DNA of 64,000 nt from Gamsiella multidivaricata (lineage: Eukaryota > Mortierellomycota > Mortierellomycetes > Mortierellales > Mortierellaceae). The position numbers and the translations under genes were made by a program. The notes under the pieces were generated by a model. That model was not told the DNA's origin, did not search any database, and saw nothing but the letters and a program-made list of their open reading frames with translations. The stretch's first letter is position 1, and each line of letters opens with the position of its first letter. The stretch covers positions 62,001 through 126,000 of the forward strand of contig NW_026251793.1 of NCBI RefSeq assembly GCF_025024155.1, read 5' to 3'. Of the stretch, positions 11,739 through 24,196 are shown in pieces.

Positions 11739-13416
11739 ATGTCAGACTACTATGACTCCTGGTCCGCTAACAAGAAGAAAAAGAATCTAGTTCGTTCTCA
11801 CACTGCGGCATCCTCGGGCAATCGGCTTAGCCCACAGCATCAGGAGCAGCCCTCTCGTACCTCAATTAACGCACCTTCAGACAACCCTGCCTCACCGAGA
11901 GTCCACCTGCCGTGTACATCGTCTATACTTCAGTCAGTCCTCTCACCCAGATTACCCTACTACACTTCCGACCCCCCTGAAACCCCGTCTCACAAAGCAC
12001 AGAGCAACACCAAGGGTTCATCAACTGCCAAACAACGACCAACAAGTGTATGGGGATTTTCCAAAGCCCTCTTCGACTCATCATCATCAACACATCAAAG
12101 TGACACTTCCTACGATACTGACTACGACGATGTTGATCAGGGTGACGACGACGATGACAATGATCGTGACGATGAAGGTGACGAGGGTGAGGATATACAT
12201 GGTTGCCGGATAGGTCCACCTGGGAGCCACACCGATGGTCTCCCTCGGTTACCGGCAGCCGTTGGATTCGGCCATCAACATGATATGTCCAACCAAAGAA
12301 GCTCCTTCCATTGGGTAGACCTTCGGCCGAAATTAGTCCATATCCAGGAGCAAAACGACCACAATGATGGTGTCGAACAACTCTATAGTCGCAGGGATCC
12401 CTTCTCTTTAAATACTGGGCACCGAAATGGTGGGACGTGGTCGCCGTCATCACTTCCTGGCACTTCTCCATCGTCAGACGACCTCTGTTCAACCTCAAGC
12501 TTCAGTGCAAGGACATGTCCTCAGCCTATCACTCGGAACGCCGCCACAACAGAGCGATGGAGACCGCGCCCGTGGTCCCAAGTTATCTGGGAATCCCCGC
12601 CCATGAGCGGTTCCTCACAGCCTCAGCTTCAGCACTCCCTTACATTGGATATCTGCTCAAAAAACACCTATCCTGCTTTGACAGAAGATCTATTTACGCC
12701 GCGTTCAGCAGCAGAGAAGGAGCGGTCTCTCAGCAAAAGCGTCAAGATCAATATTGACGGCAATATCACCAGCGCAACCACACACACGATTACAAGAGCA
12801 ATAGGCGGTGCAGCTAAGGATGGCAGTTCTGTGGTCAACCAACTACACACAAGCGCTGGTAGACGCGAGTTGAGTAATAGCAGGAAGCATGCAAGCAGGA
12901 TGTCGCTCGGATCAGGATTCTATGCCTCTATCGAGCCCGTTTCTCTTTCTGCTGCAACGCCATCAATACCCAAGGGGCGGCAGCAGCTTGTCAGGCTACC
13001 AGCACGGCCACTATCCGTGTTCATCCCCTCCAATGCCCACTCATACTCCAGTGCAGGCAATGGCGGAAATGCTCTACAGGGAGGGCAGTATGGTAGCACA
13101 CGTCAGGGAATGATATTCCAGCCTTTGGTAACAGATATATCCAAGCGTCGTCGGCACAAAAGTCAGCTGTTGGGGATGGGGGATGGTGCCTCGCTCGGCG
13201 TACCGACACCGTGGCTGCAGATGGCACCGATGAGTGTGCGGGACAGCGCAAAGACGTTTCACGGCATTGGATCTTCGCCAGCTGCTCTAGTTCCTACGTT
13301 AAAAAAAGGTGGTTCTCTGGAAGACGCGCTTGAAGCATCAACGACATCACCTCCGGCAGCTACTGGATCAGATTCCGCCTTCAGTACCACCCAGCAACAG
13401 GATCGCCAACAGCAGC

Positions 13417-13453
<37 letters not shown>

Positions 13454-15201
13454 GCAACAGCAGCAGCATGAGCAACAAACGCAAGCAGAAGATATAACGC
13501 CAAAGCACACATGGTTATCGCGAGCTCATCCTCTCCTAGAAGATACTCCAAGGCTGCAAAGTCGATTTCAGGTGCAACCAAATCCCCACCCATTGTCTAC
13601 ACAAGGCCTTCGATCCACTCATGCTACCCCTCGATTTTTGCCGGCGCTGATTGAGAATACCTCGTCCTTTCTCTTCAAGAGGTCGCTTGAATCCACATCA
13701 GCCTTGCCGACAAATGTAAGGACGTCAGAGTCGACAGAGTCTGGATCGCCGTTTTCGTCTCCCTCGATATCTTCTCGGCGCACCTCCTCCAACTCGCCTA
13801 CAACGCAGCATTCTCACCTGCATTCACAACGACACCATTCATATCAGCATTCTCCTCTACAGACGCGCAAAACCTTGTCCACTAGCGCGACCCCTTCGAA
13901 ATCACATCGCATCTTGACAACATCCCTATGGTCGGGAAGGCCGCTGGCAGCGCGCGCAAGTAACAGCGATACCGGCAATAACGACATCAATGACCATAAA
14001 CCCAATAGCAACAACTGCAACAACGGCTCTCGGAACTCTGTGCTTTTTGGTGTAAGCAAAATTTCGTCCTGGAAACGGAGCTCATCGGTCCTCTTTCCGT
14101 TCTCGCTGGTCTCGTATGAATCTGGAGGGCTGCTTGGCGAGATCAAAAACACAAGTACGACCGTCTGCACAAATGCCCCCTCGCCTGTAGTGGCGCCAGG
14201 AACACCTCTGCCGCCGGGCGTGGTTGTTTCGACGGGTGTTCCCACTCCACCGTCGTCGTCGTCGTCGTCGTCGTCGGCGACACCGGTCATGTCAACAGCG
14301 GGAGGCACGAGCACGGCCACTTCTGCGGCAGCAGGCCTTTGCAGACCCTTCCATTCATACTCAGGCACAGATTCATTCACGAGTGAGCCAAACCAGGCTA
14401 CGGCCATTGGCAACATACCTTTGGGACAGCTCGACAGCTTTAACGAAATCCTGGTTTCGACAACAGCGAGTCGATACTGCAGCAGCATTTTAAGTAAATC
14501 TCCTTCTGTGGATCGTCAATGCTGCTTTGACAGTTGTAATTCTGCTCGGTCAACTGGATCAAATGACTCTTCTGAAGAGGAGGCAGACCTTGAAGGGTCG
14601 ACAGAGGAGCAAATCGTGGCGAGCGTTAACGGGTCGATCGTGATCCAAAAGAGCCACGTCGCTGTGTACGAGATTAATCCAAGGTGGGGATCCAGGTTTA
14701 TGATGTTCCTGTCGGCCGCGGGCGGAACCTTATGCGCGGTCAGCGGCGGTCTTTGCGCAGAGCATCATTGCAAGGAGCTGCAGCTTTGTCAGGATGACTA
14801 TCATGGCCATGGGGATTGGTGTGGCCCGTCTGGTGCGTGTACATTTTGTTTCAGTTCCTTTTGTTCAATGTGCTATGCTGATTGCAATGTTGCCCATTTT
14901 GGCCGTCCATATCGTTTACTTTATCTGATAACTATGAATGTTTTTTTTTTCATTAGGAGTAGAGGGTGCGCCATACATGCTGACCATGGGCCTGTCCATG
15001 TGCATTTTTGGCATCTACGCCTTGGTTCATCTTCGCTCGCCTATCTCGCGCTTAGTCGGTTACAGCGGTAAGGATGAATCCAAAAGATCTTTTGCTTGTT
15101 CCTTTTTTTTTCTTTTTACTCGGTTCTGGCTGACCTAACATCTCTATGCAATTTCCTCCGCATTCGCGTTCACATTCGCAGAAATCGACCAGTTTCTTTG
15201 A
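11739..15201 (+). CDS. Large disordered polyQ orphan with a hydrophobic, Cys-rich C-terminal module
   Basis: Three exons (11739-14832, 14957-15067, 15182-15201) join in phase to about 1074 residues; both introns are GT-AG. Most of the protein is Ser/Thr/Pro-rich and disordered. It has an acidic Asp/Glu stretch near residues 125-150 and a polyglutamine run near 555-575 encoded mainly by CAA and CAG. Short poly-Ser and basic patches also occur. The last 110 residues differ in character. FMMFLSAAGGTLCAVSGGL is followed by a Cys/His cluster (CAEHHCKELQLC, WCGPSG) and a clear hydrophobic segment, YMLTMGLSMCIFGIYALVHL. The small final exon adds only EIDQFL. I do not recognise the family; a membrane-tethered regulatory protein is a guess from composition. 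Confidence 0.75.
13402..13467 (+). repeat. CAA/CAG trinucleotide repeat (polyQ tract)
   Basis: The run of CAA with interspersed CAG codons is read in frame as polyglutamine within the orphan at 11739-15201. It is likely to vary in length between strains. Confidence 0.9.
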
Positions 15202-15425
15202 TATCAAGACCGACTGAACCGTGTAATAAAAACGCATCCTGTCAAGCTCCATAGCATTTATGTAAATTGGTAATCGATTCCTTTTATTATACGATACTCG
15301 CACCCTTTTTGTTGTTTCCTGACCAAAGAAGCCGAATGTGTTGCCATTGGCTATGAACAAAAAAGAGAAAAAAAAATCCTTCTATGTTTCTTGCTTCTCG
15401 TTCTATCTGTCCATGCGGCGAGTGT

Positions 15426-16128
15426 TTATGCAATCTCCTCGGGCTTTCCGACCTTTCTCCAGCCCTGGACTCTCTTCTCCCTGAGACTGGTCATATAGAG
15501 GTCGACAAGATGCTTGCAGTTCTGGTAGTGGTTGACGCCCTCAGCACGGTAGCACTTCTTCAGCTCCTTCTGGACGATGCGACCCTCCATTGCCTTGATC
15601 CAAGACTCACGAACGGCGAGGGCGCGGGAACGGAGAACAGCTAAATGATGACAAAATGAAGCGGTGGCAAAATGAGATTGAAGATAGTGTGAGAAGGGTA
15701 GATATGAAGCAATTGAACGAGCGATTAAGTCCTGATAGGATGTGGAAGGAAATGAGGTCTGCATAAGAAATGACGAAAACGCCGTGTGTTTTGAGCGGAA
15801 GTGGTGCGGTGCGCGTTGTTATATTCAAGGACAGAGTCCTTAAGCCTGGGATGCAAACACAATATGCAGCGTGTATCGATGCCGAGTATTAGGTCGCTAC
15901 ATATTTAATACTGTCCACAAGCGTCTCCTTGAAGCGCATAGTCTAGGTCGTATCCTGGATGCGTTGTTGTCTGTCGGCTGTAGCTGAGTGTAATACCCGG
16001 ACCGGAACAGATCAGTGAATAGGATCCTTACCGGCCTTGTCATTGGGATCGACTTCAGAGAGAGGAGCAACGTCGTCGAATTTGCGGTGGGTGGGGTACT
16101 CCCAGCTGTCAGCAGTGGTGGTTTCCAT
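15426..16128 (-). CDS. NDUFB10: Mitochondrial complex I subunit, PDSW/NDUFB10-like
   Basis: Two exons (16128-16032 and 15640-15426) join in phase to 103 residues. The conserved stretch is AMEGRIVQKELKKCYRAEGV followed by NHYQNCKHLVDLYM. The 'REGVNHYQNC+ L' signature is typical of the PDSW accessory subunit of NADH:ubiquinone oxidoreductase, in the membrane arm. The short length fits fungal versions, which are smaller than the human protein. The start METTTADSWEYP is the first ATG. The gene lies head to head with DPM2, only 234 bp apart start to start, so they share a promoter region. Confidence 0.87.
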
Positions 16129-16362
16129 GACGAGATGTATTTGATGTGATTGAGTGGAGAGATTGCTTGGATTCGGACGGATGAATGGCCGAAGGGAGAG
16201 AGCGAGTGTCCGGCTGTGGCTTCGTCGCTTCATACCTCAAGGCGGACACGTACAAGCGAAATTGTACGTGCAGTCTGAATATCCAGGTGTGAAGCTGCCA
16301 CTGGAGGTCTATCCTTCGTTGTTCAGCATTTTCACGTCCGCCTCTCACATCCAACAACCACC
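16129..16362. promoter_or_regulatory. Compact bidirectional promoter region (NDUFB10-like / DPM2)
   Basis: These 234 bp separate the start codons of two divergent genes, so both promoters and 5' leaders must lie here or overlap transcribed sequence. CCACC sits directly before the DPM2 ATG, a strong start context. No other defined motif is claimed. Confidence 0.6.
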
Positions 16363-16886
16363 ATGGTACGGCCGCGCATAATCAGGGACATGTTCTAATG
16401 GGACGCATAATACAGAGATACAGCACTCATCCGATTATAGACAGTAAACAGGATCGTACCAGGGACGAAAACTGTGCTCGAGCATCAACCAGAACTAACC
16501 ACCTCACATCTGTCTGGGACGCGATCGGTTCTTTTTTTTTTAGGCCAGTGGACAGGATAAACTTGTGGGTGCGTCCCTCTTGACGTTCAGTACCGTCGTT
16601 TTTGTCTACTATACATTGTGGGCCATTGTCATGGTAATGTTGACCGGCGAAGTTGTCGATTCAGCCAAGGTAGATGCGACAGATGACCATGGAACTGAGG
16701 TTTTTATTTCTCTTATTTTAGCCCTTTGTCGACGAGACCTATTTCCTTCATGCTTATTTCCCTCCCCGCGAGTACGCAATCCGCATCCCATGTGTACTTC
16801 TGGTCTTTGGCCTGACCGTTATCCTGACGTTCTTGGCCATGATCATGATCAAGAGCAAGAAGAAGGTCGAGAAGAAGGCAGCCTAA
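16363..16886 (+). CDS. DPM2: Dolichol-phosphate mannose synthase subunit 2
   Basis: Three exons (16363-16365, 16544-16633, 16722-16886) give 85 residues, close to the usual 84. The first exon codes only the initiator Met (CCACC-ATG, then a GT donor). Exon 2 begins ASGQDKLVGASLLTF. The first membrane segment reads FSTVVFVYYTLWAIVM and the second PCVLLVFGLTVILTFLAMIM, ending in the basic tail KSKKKVEKKAA. PFVDE and YFPPREYAIRIP between the segments match the family. DPM2 is an ER membrane protein that stabilises the DPM synthase, which makes dolichol-P-mannose for N-glycosylation, O-mannosylation and GPI anchors; it also associates with GPI-GlcNAc transferase. An AATAAA lies near 17050. The DPM3 gene sits immediately downstream on the other strand. 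Confidence 0.93.
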
Positions 16887-17238
16887 GATGAGACAGGAAG
16901 CAGCATATGACCCATCAGCGCCCACCACCATATTGCAGCATGTTTTGCTGGGAATGAAGACAACTAGGGATTCAGGAACAGAGCAAGGAACAAGTCCATC
17001 GTGTCGTAGTTTCATCGCCGCGTATTTGTACACCTACAAACAGCAATCGAATAAATAATCACACCGCATTCAACGCCATTTGACATAGATACTCATGGAA
17101 TGGCTACTCCTGATTTTCAATGACAGCACGTTTTATTGAGGAGGAATGCTAACGGTGGGTAGGCTGAAGGATTTCAATATCAGTGTGGCAACTGTAAACT
17201 TCCTGTGGGATAAGGGTCGCCTATATTCTCCCATAACC
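16887..17238. other. Convergent 3' region between DPM2 and DPM3
   Basis: These 352 bp separate the DPM2 and DPM3 stop codons and hold 3' untranslated sequence of both. AATAAATAA near 17050 is a polyadenylation-like signal for DPM2. No further gene is visible. Confidence 0.6.
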
Positions 17239-17722
17239 CTAGATCCTGACTCCCTTGCTTCTCAAATCACTCTGGGCTTGCGCGATTTGCTATTACATTA
17301 GTTAGGCAAAAACAATTAGAATTAGGGATAGCAAGGCAGCCGCGCATGTTAAACAATCGGACCAAGAAGATACGTACAATCTGGAGCTCATCGAATGCCT
17401 CTGGACAATCGCGGAAGGTCAGGACATGATAGCCAATATTTCCGAGACTGTAGGCGCCAAAAGTAACCAATGCCCACCAAGGAAGCTATAAGCATATTAT
17501 ACAGAATTAATGAAAAAGACGTGGTAAGAAAGTTGTCTGCAAGTCCTGGTTCTGTTGCGCTCTGACGCTGATGTCCATCTTGCATTTGCGTTCGCTTACA
17601 ACAGGGAGTGTGAATTCCTGGACAGTCTGAGGCAGAGTGATGGGGAGCCACTGGAAAAGCAGGGCCAGGTATATCGTGGCGGTGATGCCAAAGAAAGTTG
17701 CGGCCTCGGTTGCGCGTGTCAT
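17239..17722 (-). CDS. DPM3: Dolichol-phosphate mannose synthase subunit 3
   Basis: Three exons (17722-17600, 17485-17378, 17289-17239) join at codon boundaries to 93 residues; the human protein has 92. The N-terminus MTRATEAATFFGITATIYLA starts the first membrane segment, then FQWLPITLPQTVQEFTLPV. Exon 2 codes the second membrane segment and the family signature, LPWWALVTFGAYSLGNIGYH followed by VLTFRDCPEAFDELQI. The short last exon ends in the amphipathic helix QIAQAQSDLRSKGVRI, the part that in the family contacts the catalytic DPM1 subunit. DPM3 anchors DPM1 to the ER. DPM1 is not in this window. Confidence 0.93.
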
Positions 17723-18931
17723 GGCCTACTGGCGTGTGTTGGATGTATGAGGGAAGGAGGTGAGCGATGATCAGCCGTTGAACCTGAGTGAGGTGAGCTA
17801 AGGGGGTCATGTGACCATCTCACCGCTCCTCACCACTTCGCCTTGGGATTCGTTTTGGTGTTTGTTGAAGTTAATCCTTTTGAGCGCAGTTTGGACGATG
17901 CCATGGAATCGCATCCCAAGGTACCCTCAGATGCTCCGAACCTCTACCGAGACATGTGAAGCCGATGCTGAAGTAGTCATCGCGCCAATATTCACGCATA
18001 TCTGGTTTGGGAAATTGTACCTATCGTATAGTTCGAGGAATTGAAGGAAGAGTGCTTGCTGTTTCCAGACCACGCCGAACAACTGCTCCAGGTCTATCTC
18101 GATCTTGTTGAATGTATCGTATACAATTAACATAGCGTTGGTGGGTGGGTGCGGGGATATGACATTCTTGCTCACGGCTATTACATTTATCTAACGGACA
18201 CTCCTGAACCTGGATGTAGCCAAGGATTTTGAGGACGTACATGTTATTCAGGCACCATTGCTTGAACGATGTTTGATCGAAGGACTACATCCAGATAATG
18301 TAACTATGCAGTAGACATACCGAGATAGTGGGTCGTCATCTCAGCATAACATGAGCAGTGGGTGCGACCGATTGGCGACTGATGTTCTGCATTGTTTATG
18401 TCAACTTCTCTCGCGTCTATCAGAGTAACCGATATTTGGTCATTCCCTCCCTGGTGAGCGAGCCATGGTCTGTTGCCAAGCTAGATGACACATTCTCTGC
18501 TCTTTCAATGGAGCAGGATCCGCGATTGAAAGATGGTGCCGCGTCTAGGTATGCACAGACCCCTCCCCCGCCTCCCGCCTCTCTCACACAGATATGCACG
18601 TTAGGCGTATTTAATTGCTGGGATGCTCTGCATGATAGCATATAGTTTCATCCGCATTGAGCTGACAAAAGGTTTTCATGTCCAGGATTACTTTCGGGGT
18701 CGTAGCGGCGGATTCGACCATTACCTACTTGAACCTCCAGCGGAGCAGGCCACGCAAGTCAGGAGATGCCATGGCCAGTGCGACAGGGACTGGGTGATGT
18801 TTAGTCACGAATTATTTTGGTGCCTGCACCTCCAATAAATAGAGTTTCTTTTGACCCTTCCCTTCCCAAACAACTCTTGCTTTCACATCGCCCTGCTCGC
18901 TGCTTCATTCAAAACCCCATTCACCCCGGAA
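17723..18931. other. Intergenic region with an unrecognised coding-like fragment
   Basis: This stretch lies upstream of both DPM3 (-) and the DEAD-box helicase (+). On the minus strand, 18175-17927 can be read as protein-like sequence containing YDTFNKIEIDLEQLFGVVWK and FLELYDRYNFPNQICVN. I could not join it to other exons or name it. It may be a relic exon or chance. The 3' end, from about 18840, should be the helicase leader. Confidence 0.35.
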
Positions 18932-21345
18932 ATGAACCAAGACAAAGTCGAGGAAATGTGGGGCCCTAGGACCCCAGACGACTTTCATTACAAAGGCGAA
19001 CTGCCTGCCTGGGCGAGCGAAAAGCCCGTTTACGAATGGCAAGAGGACTATACCGAGGGCACTGCGCCGCCTAACCTGAAGCTAGAGGCCGAGCTCTACG
19101 ACGATGAAGGTCGCGTCCGTGCGGGAGACACCTTTAGCAACCTCAGCAGGATCAACGTCAGCCGCCAAGGTGGCCCTGAGTCGTACACGCCTCTGACAAG
19201 CGTACGTTTCTTGGCAGCAAGTCTCTTCAGCAGCCTGCGCTGGCGCTGTCTGCCAAGCACTCCCATCAATAGCGCGTATCCTCATCTTTCTCTTCTGATA
19301 TTTATGGTTCCAATAGTTTGACCAAGCAAAGTTCCACCCGACCATACTCGAAAACATCCAACGGATGCACTATAAGGACCCAACACCCGTCCAGGCAAGT
19401 TCAGGACTTTGACTCTTGATCCACCGCGCCTCCTAACATTCACCGGGGCATTTCGGCGAATTCTAATCCAACGTGTTGTTTGTGGAACTCAACAGAAGAA
19501 CGCCATACCGCTGCTTATGTCTGGATACGATCTTTTGGCTTGCGCCCAGACCGGCTCAGGAAAAACGGCGGCGTTTCTTCTTCCTGTTCTGTCAAAAATC
19601 CTTACAAAGCTTTCGCGCACTGCAGAATCAACAGTCAACCGACCCGGAGCACGGAGGACCAAGGCATCACCTCAAGCACTGATTATCTTGCCTACACGAG
19701 AGCTCGGTATTCAAATTTTTGATGAGACGAGACGCGTAAGGACCTCTGGTTTGTGTTATCGCCATTCATGCTTTTGCTTTTGAAGCGGCATGCGTTTCAA
19801 CTCGACTTTCCTCTCCTACTTGATCATGATTTAGTTTACATACAAGAGTCCTGTCCGACCTGTGCTCATTTATGGAGGTGCCGAGATGAGGGCTCAGAGG
19901 GAACAGCTGGCTAAGGGATGTGACGTCCTTATTGCCACACCTGGACGTCTGATGGATGCCATGGAACGAGGCGCAGTCGCGTTGGATCATGTCAAGTACT
20001 TGGTCCTGGATGAGGCAGACAGGATTCTTGATGCGGGATTTGCGCCCACCATCCGCCGTGTTTTATTATCTTCAGATCTCCCAAGGGACGAAGGGCTGCA
20101 CATGATGATGTTCAGTGCTACGTTTCCGAAGGAAGTCCAGGCTATGGCGCGTGACTTCATGAAAGAAGACTACTGCCGACTCCGCATCGGAAGGTACATG
20201 GCTGACATTGCAGCATAACATACACAACATTCTGTACATCCTGGCCCCTTCCAGGTTTGGCTGACCTTTACTGCATCTCTTCTCAATGCTCGTAGGATCG
20301 GTGGCACTACAACTGACATCATGCAAAAAGTTATCAAAGTTGAGGAGTATGACAAGGAGGAGACGCTCATAGAACTACTGCTCTCACAGCCGCCATCGCG
20401 TACATTGATCTTTGTGGACACGAAACGTAAAGCGGATTATCTGGACGATGTACTCTACAACAAATATTTTCCTTGCATATCCCTTCATGGAGACCGAAGT
20501 CAGCATGAGCGCGAACTCGCACTAGAGGCATTCAAGGTTGGCAAGAGCCCGATCCTTATCGCTACTGCAGTCGCGGCTCGAGGATTGGACATCAAAGATG
20601 TGCTGCATGTTGTCAACTATGACCTCTGTGAAGACATTGACGAGTACGTCCATCGAATTGGACGCACGGCCCGTGCAGGGAACCCAGGGCTGGCCACGAC
20701 GTTTTACAATGATCGAAATTATATGATTGCACCGCAGCTGACTAGGTTGTTGGTCGAATGCGAGCAGGCCGTGCCCGAGTTTTTGAGTGAATTCGTGTCC
20801 GAAAACGCGTAGGTTTGCGGGTTGTAACCTTTTCTTTTCGAGGACCTAGCCGCTGCTACAGCACTGGACCCGATTGTCTAACGCAAGACCTCTTATCCTT
20901 TTATGCCTTTGGTAGGTCGTACGAAAATGATTTCGTAGATCCCGAATTGCTCGAGCAGATGAACTTGAATGCGGATGGGTCCTATATGATGCCGTACGAT
21001 CATGGATCCACGAGTGGTGGTCCTATGGGCGGTGGCCCTATGGGCAGTGCTCCTATGGGAGATGATCTCATGGGCGGTGGTCCTATAGGGGGCGGTCCCT
21101 TGGGTGATGGCCCAAGAAGCGGTGGCGCCATGGGTGGTGGTCCTATGGACCATCCCCTGGCTGATGGTCCGATGGGCGGTGGTTCCACGAGTATTTTCCC
21201 GACAACCAATCTTTCTGCAGCGCCCCCGGAGTCGGCTTCTGGCGGGGCTTGGGGTAGCAATCCCATGCAGCAGCAGCACCACCATGAGACGCGCACTGGC
21301 GGTTGGGATGCAGCAGAAGAGGCGAGAACTCGAGGTTGGAATTGA
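18932..21345 (+). CDS. DEAD-box RNA helicase, DDX3/Vasa-like (paralogue 1)
   Basis: Six exons (18932-19201, 19317-19394, 19496-19735, 19835-20193, 20296-20808, 20916-21345) join in phase to 629 residues. The order is Q motif DPTPVQ-KNAIP, motif I AQTGSGKT, Ia PTRELGIQIF, GG and TPGRLMDAM, motif II DEADRILD, motif III SAT, motif IV LIFVDTKRKAD, motif V ARGLDIKD, and motif VI HRIGRTARAG. The second intron uses a GC donor exactly after the Gln of the Q motif. A conserved N-terminal module, WASEKPVYEW with LEAELYDDEG, is shared with the paralogue at 45537. The C-terminal exon codes SYENDFVDPE, then imperfect GGPMG repeats, and ends GGWDAAEEARTRGWN. The likely role is ATP-dependent RNP remodelling or translation initiation, inferred from the family. 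Confidence 0.92.
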
Positions 21346-22883
21346 GACCGCTCTTTTTTTTTCTCCATGCGAAATCAAATGGCATTCGAGAAATTATTCT
21401 TGCATTAATTGAGAATAGGCGGTCGCACCACCTAATCCTGTCGTACGCTCCTGTCTATCTTTTTTACCATGGACCCATATGGGCAACTGCATTTTTTTTA
21501 TTCTTCTTCTTCGCGTACGCTACTTACACGCAGCAAAACAAGCCGCCTTCTTTTCTTTTTTCTTTTTTTTATTAAACGGCCCCAATGACCAATTCGTTGA
21601 CATTTCATAAAAGATATCTCGCCTGGAATCCACTGAGAGCGAGGACAGGGCTGTGGTCAAAAGCCCACTGTTCTACGGCACAGTGTTTCCTTTTTGGGAC
21701 GTCACACTGGCGCTGCCGATCTGAAAATGATTTTGCTGTGCACACCTCCATTTCCACCTTTGCGTCCCCATACTCACAACACGTCTCGAACCAGCCCCGA
21801 ATACTCTTTAACCACTTCTTATCCGCCATTTATCTGCAGCTCCATAACTCGGGACTTTTCGTCGATCATCAGCAAGAAAAAGTCCGAAACCTCTTCAAAA
21901 AAAAATGCCTTCTATGACCATCCGCTAACGCTTTTAGCTCTTTATTGCTGTCATTCGCCTTTTTCGATGTCGGTAAGCTCATTACTCCATCTCGTCGTAA
22001 GCCGTGTCTCACACTTTTCGCTGGAATGCACCACGGTGGAAGGAAGGCTGTTGTTTATAGTTTGCGGTTTATAATTCAGTCTTCGAACAATGACGATGGT
22101 TGTACTCCTTTCTCGCAGGCGGACAATGGGTGTCAGGGATCTTTGAAGACTATCGAGGCCGAAGGCTGTAAATAGGCTGAGTCCGCACCCCGGGACCGTC
22201 CCACCAATCCCGATAACCATAGACTGGATCTCCTCATAACTGTACTCTGTTGTATCCGCGAGGCCCTTGCTGAGGACCCTTGAGGAAGAACGCTCGTGGT
22301 TGAACCAACGACATCGACCGTATACATGGACGGAGACACCGTGGAGGAGAAAGCGTTATCCAGAGTAAATTGGGACGCCACTCTGCGGATGGCCTCCTGA
22401 AGGGGCAGAATATCGTGGGAGGGAGGGGAAGGGGGAGCAATAAACAGCGACCACAGGGACTTGAATCAGATCAGGGGCCGAGAATCTGATCAACTGGCGG
22501 AGGCACCTCACAAAAGCTAATCTGATTCAATACAATACCCCAAGTCTTAGCCGCCCTCAAGGTGTCAAGGATGTAACTGACTGCAGCTGCGATCGCTTTA
22601 AAAATACATATATGCGGTATAGGAAGCTAGGAGCAGAATATTGAGGTTTTAGATCCGGCGGAAGCATGTACAGTTCATGGGCAGTTTTATAGTGAGGAAA
22701 GTATAGAGTTATGGATGAGGGCGAAGAAGTGTCCATCAGCCCTGAAAATCAAGAGACTGGTAAGGTTTTCAAAAATCATGCAGGGGCCGTGGGCCGACAG
22801 CATGCTCGGTCAATAGCGGAATCTGGAAGTGGCGGTTGGACTAGGACGTCTAGACTGTGGGGGGTCAGTCGCTAGGATAAAAA
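21346..22883. other. Intergenic region after DEAD-box helicase 1
   Basis: The first part should be the helicase 3' untranslated region. The rest shows no convincing coding frame, RNA gene or mobile element. Confidence 0.45.
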
Positions 22884-23157
<274 letters not shown>

Positions 23158-24196
23158 TCGGACGCATGCATCGGACGACAGGCTGTATCGCATCCGGATC
23201 AAGTAGCTGTAGCGCCTCCAGCTGATTCAGTTATCTTGTTGTCATGGTGTAACTGTAACAGAGAGGCCTTTGAAAAAGAAGAACATCCACTGACACGTAC
23301 GGTTACTTTGTACATACTATCACTGACAAGACCTTGGACAAAGGCATAGTTGATCTCTGGCGAGTGAGATGTCCACTCGACTAGCGATTAGACTATATTT
23401 CACAGCTGCCTTATAGGGCATTCACCAAGAATATCGCCAAAAAAAAAAAAAAAAAAAAATACGAACGAACGAACGATGTTGGCTGATCGGACTTCAGCGG
23501 GACGATAACGCGTTGGAGCAAGTCCACATCCTGACATGGCTGGGCGCCTTTGGATAGAGCGAAAAGTAACGGCGGGAGACAGAGCTCGACGAGTAAGTGG
23601 CGTGGTGTGGAATCGCGGATTAATGTTTGTTTGGTTCCGTTAACCTTGTACACGGCTCTTCGGGGGACAGAGGACTGTACTGCGTTACGCAGCCGGCGGT
23701 GTAACAATCCTTGGCGAGAGCGCATACTTTTTTTTTGGCGCGAAAAATCCCAAGCCCCAGGACGATTTAACTTGGCGGGTAGCCGTTTTTTTTTTTTTTT
23801 TTTTTTTTTTTCTAGGAGATGGTTGATGGTTTAAACTGAAGGTTTATGGTAGCATTTCACCCCATGGTGCGGACCGAAATTCCCTTTTTTTTTTCACTTT
23901 GAGTCATGGCACAAGAGATGAACTCGTTACTGTCCAATCTACTCAAATACTCTCATTCCCACTTCGTTTTCATCATCATCTTTGTTCTCGATACTGAGAT
24001 GCATAGAGTGGGAATGCATTATATTTATTATGTACGAGGGAAAAAAGACTAATGCAGAAGGAACTTCAAAAAACACAAAGGCAAAAAAAAAAAAAAAAAA
24101 AGACAATGAATGGGTATGATATGAAACTTATGAATACAGCAAGTAACAAAGAAAGAAATGAGAAGAAAAAACGAATGGCAATTGACGCGCGGATAT
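23158..24196. other. Intergenic region with homopolymer tracts
   Basis: This holds an A tract at 23440-23459, an ACGA run at 23461-23475 and a T tract at 23787-23811. TTTTGGCGCGAAAA at 23733-23746 matches the classical E2F site consensus. The right end is the 3' side of the Zn2Cys6 gene. No coding sequence is supported. Confidence 0.45.
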
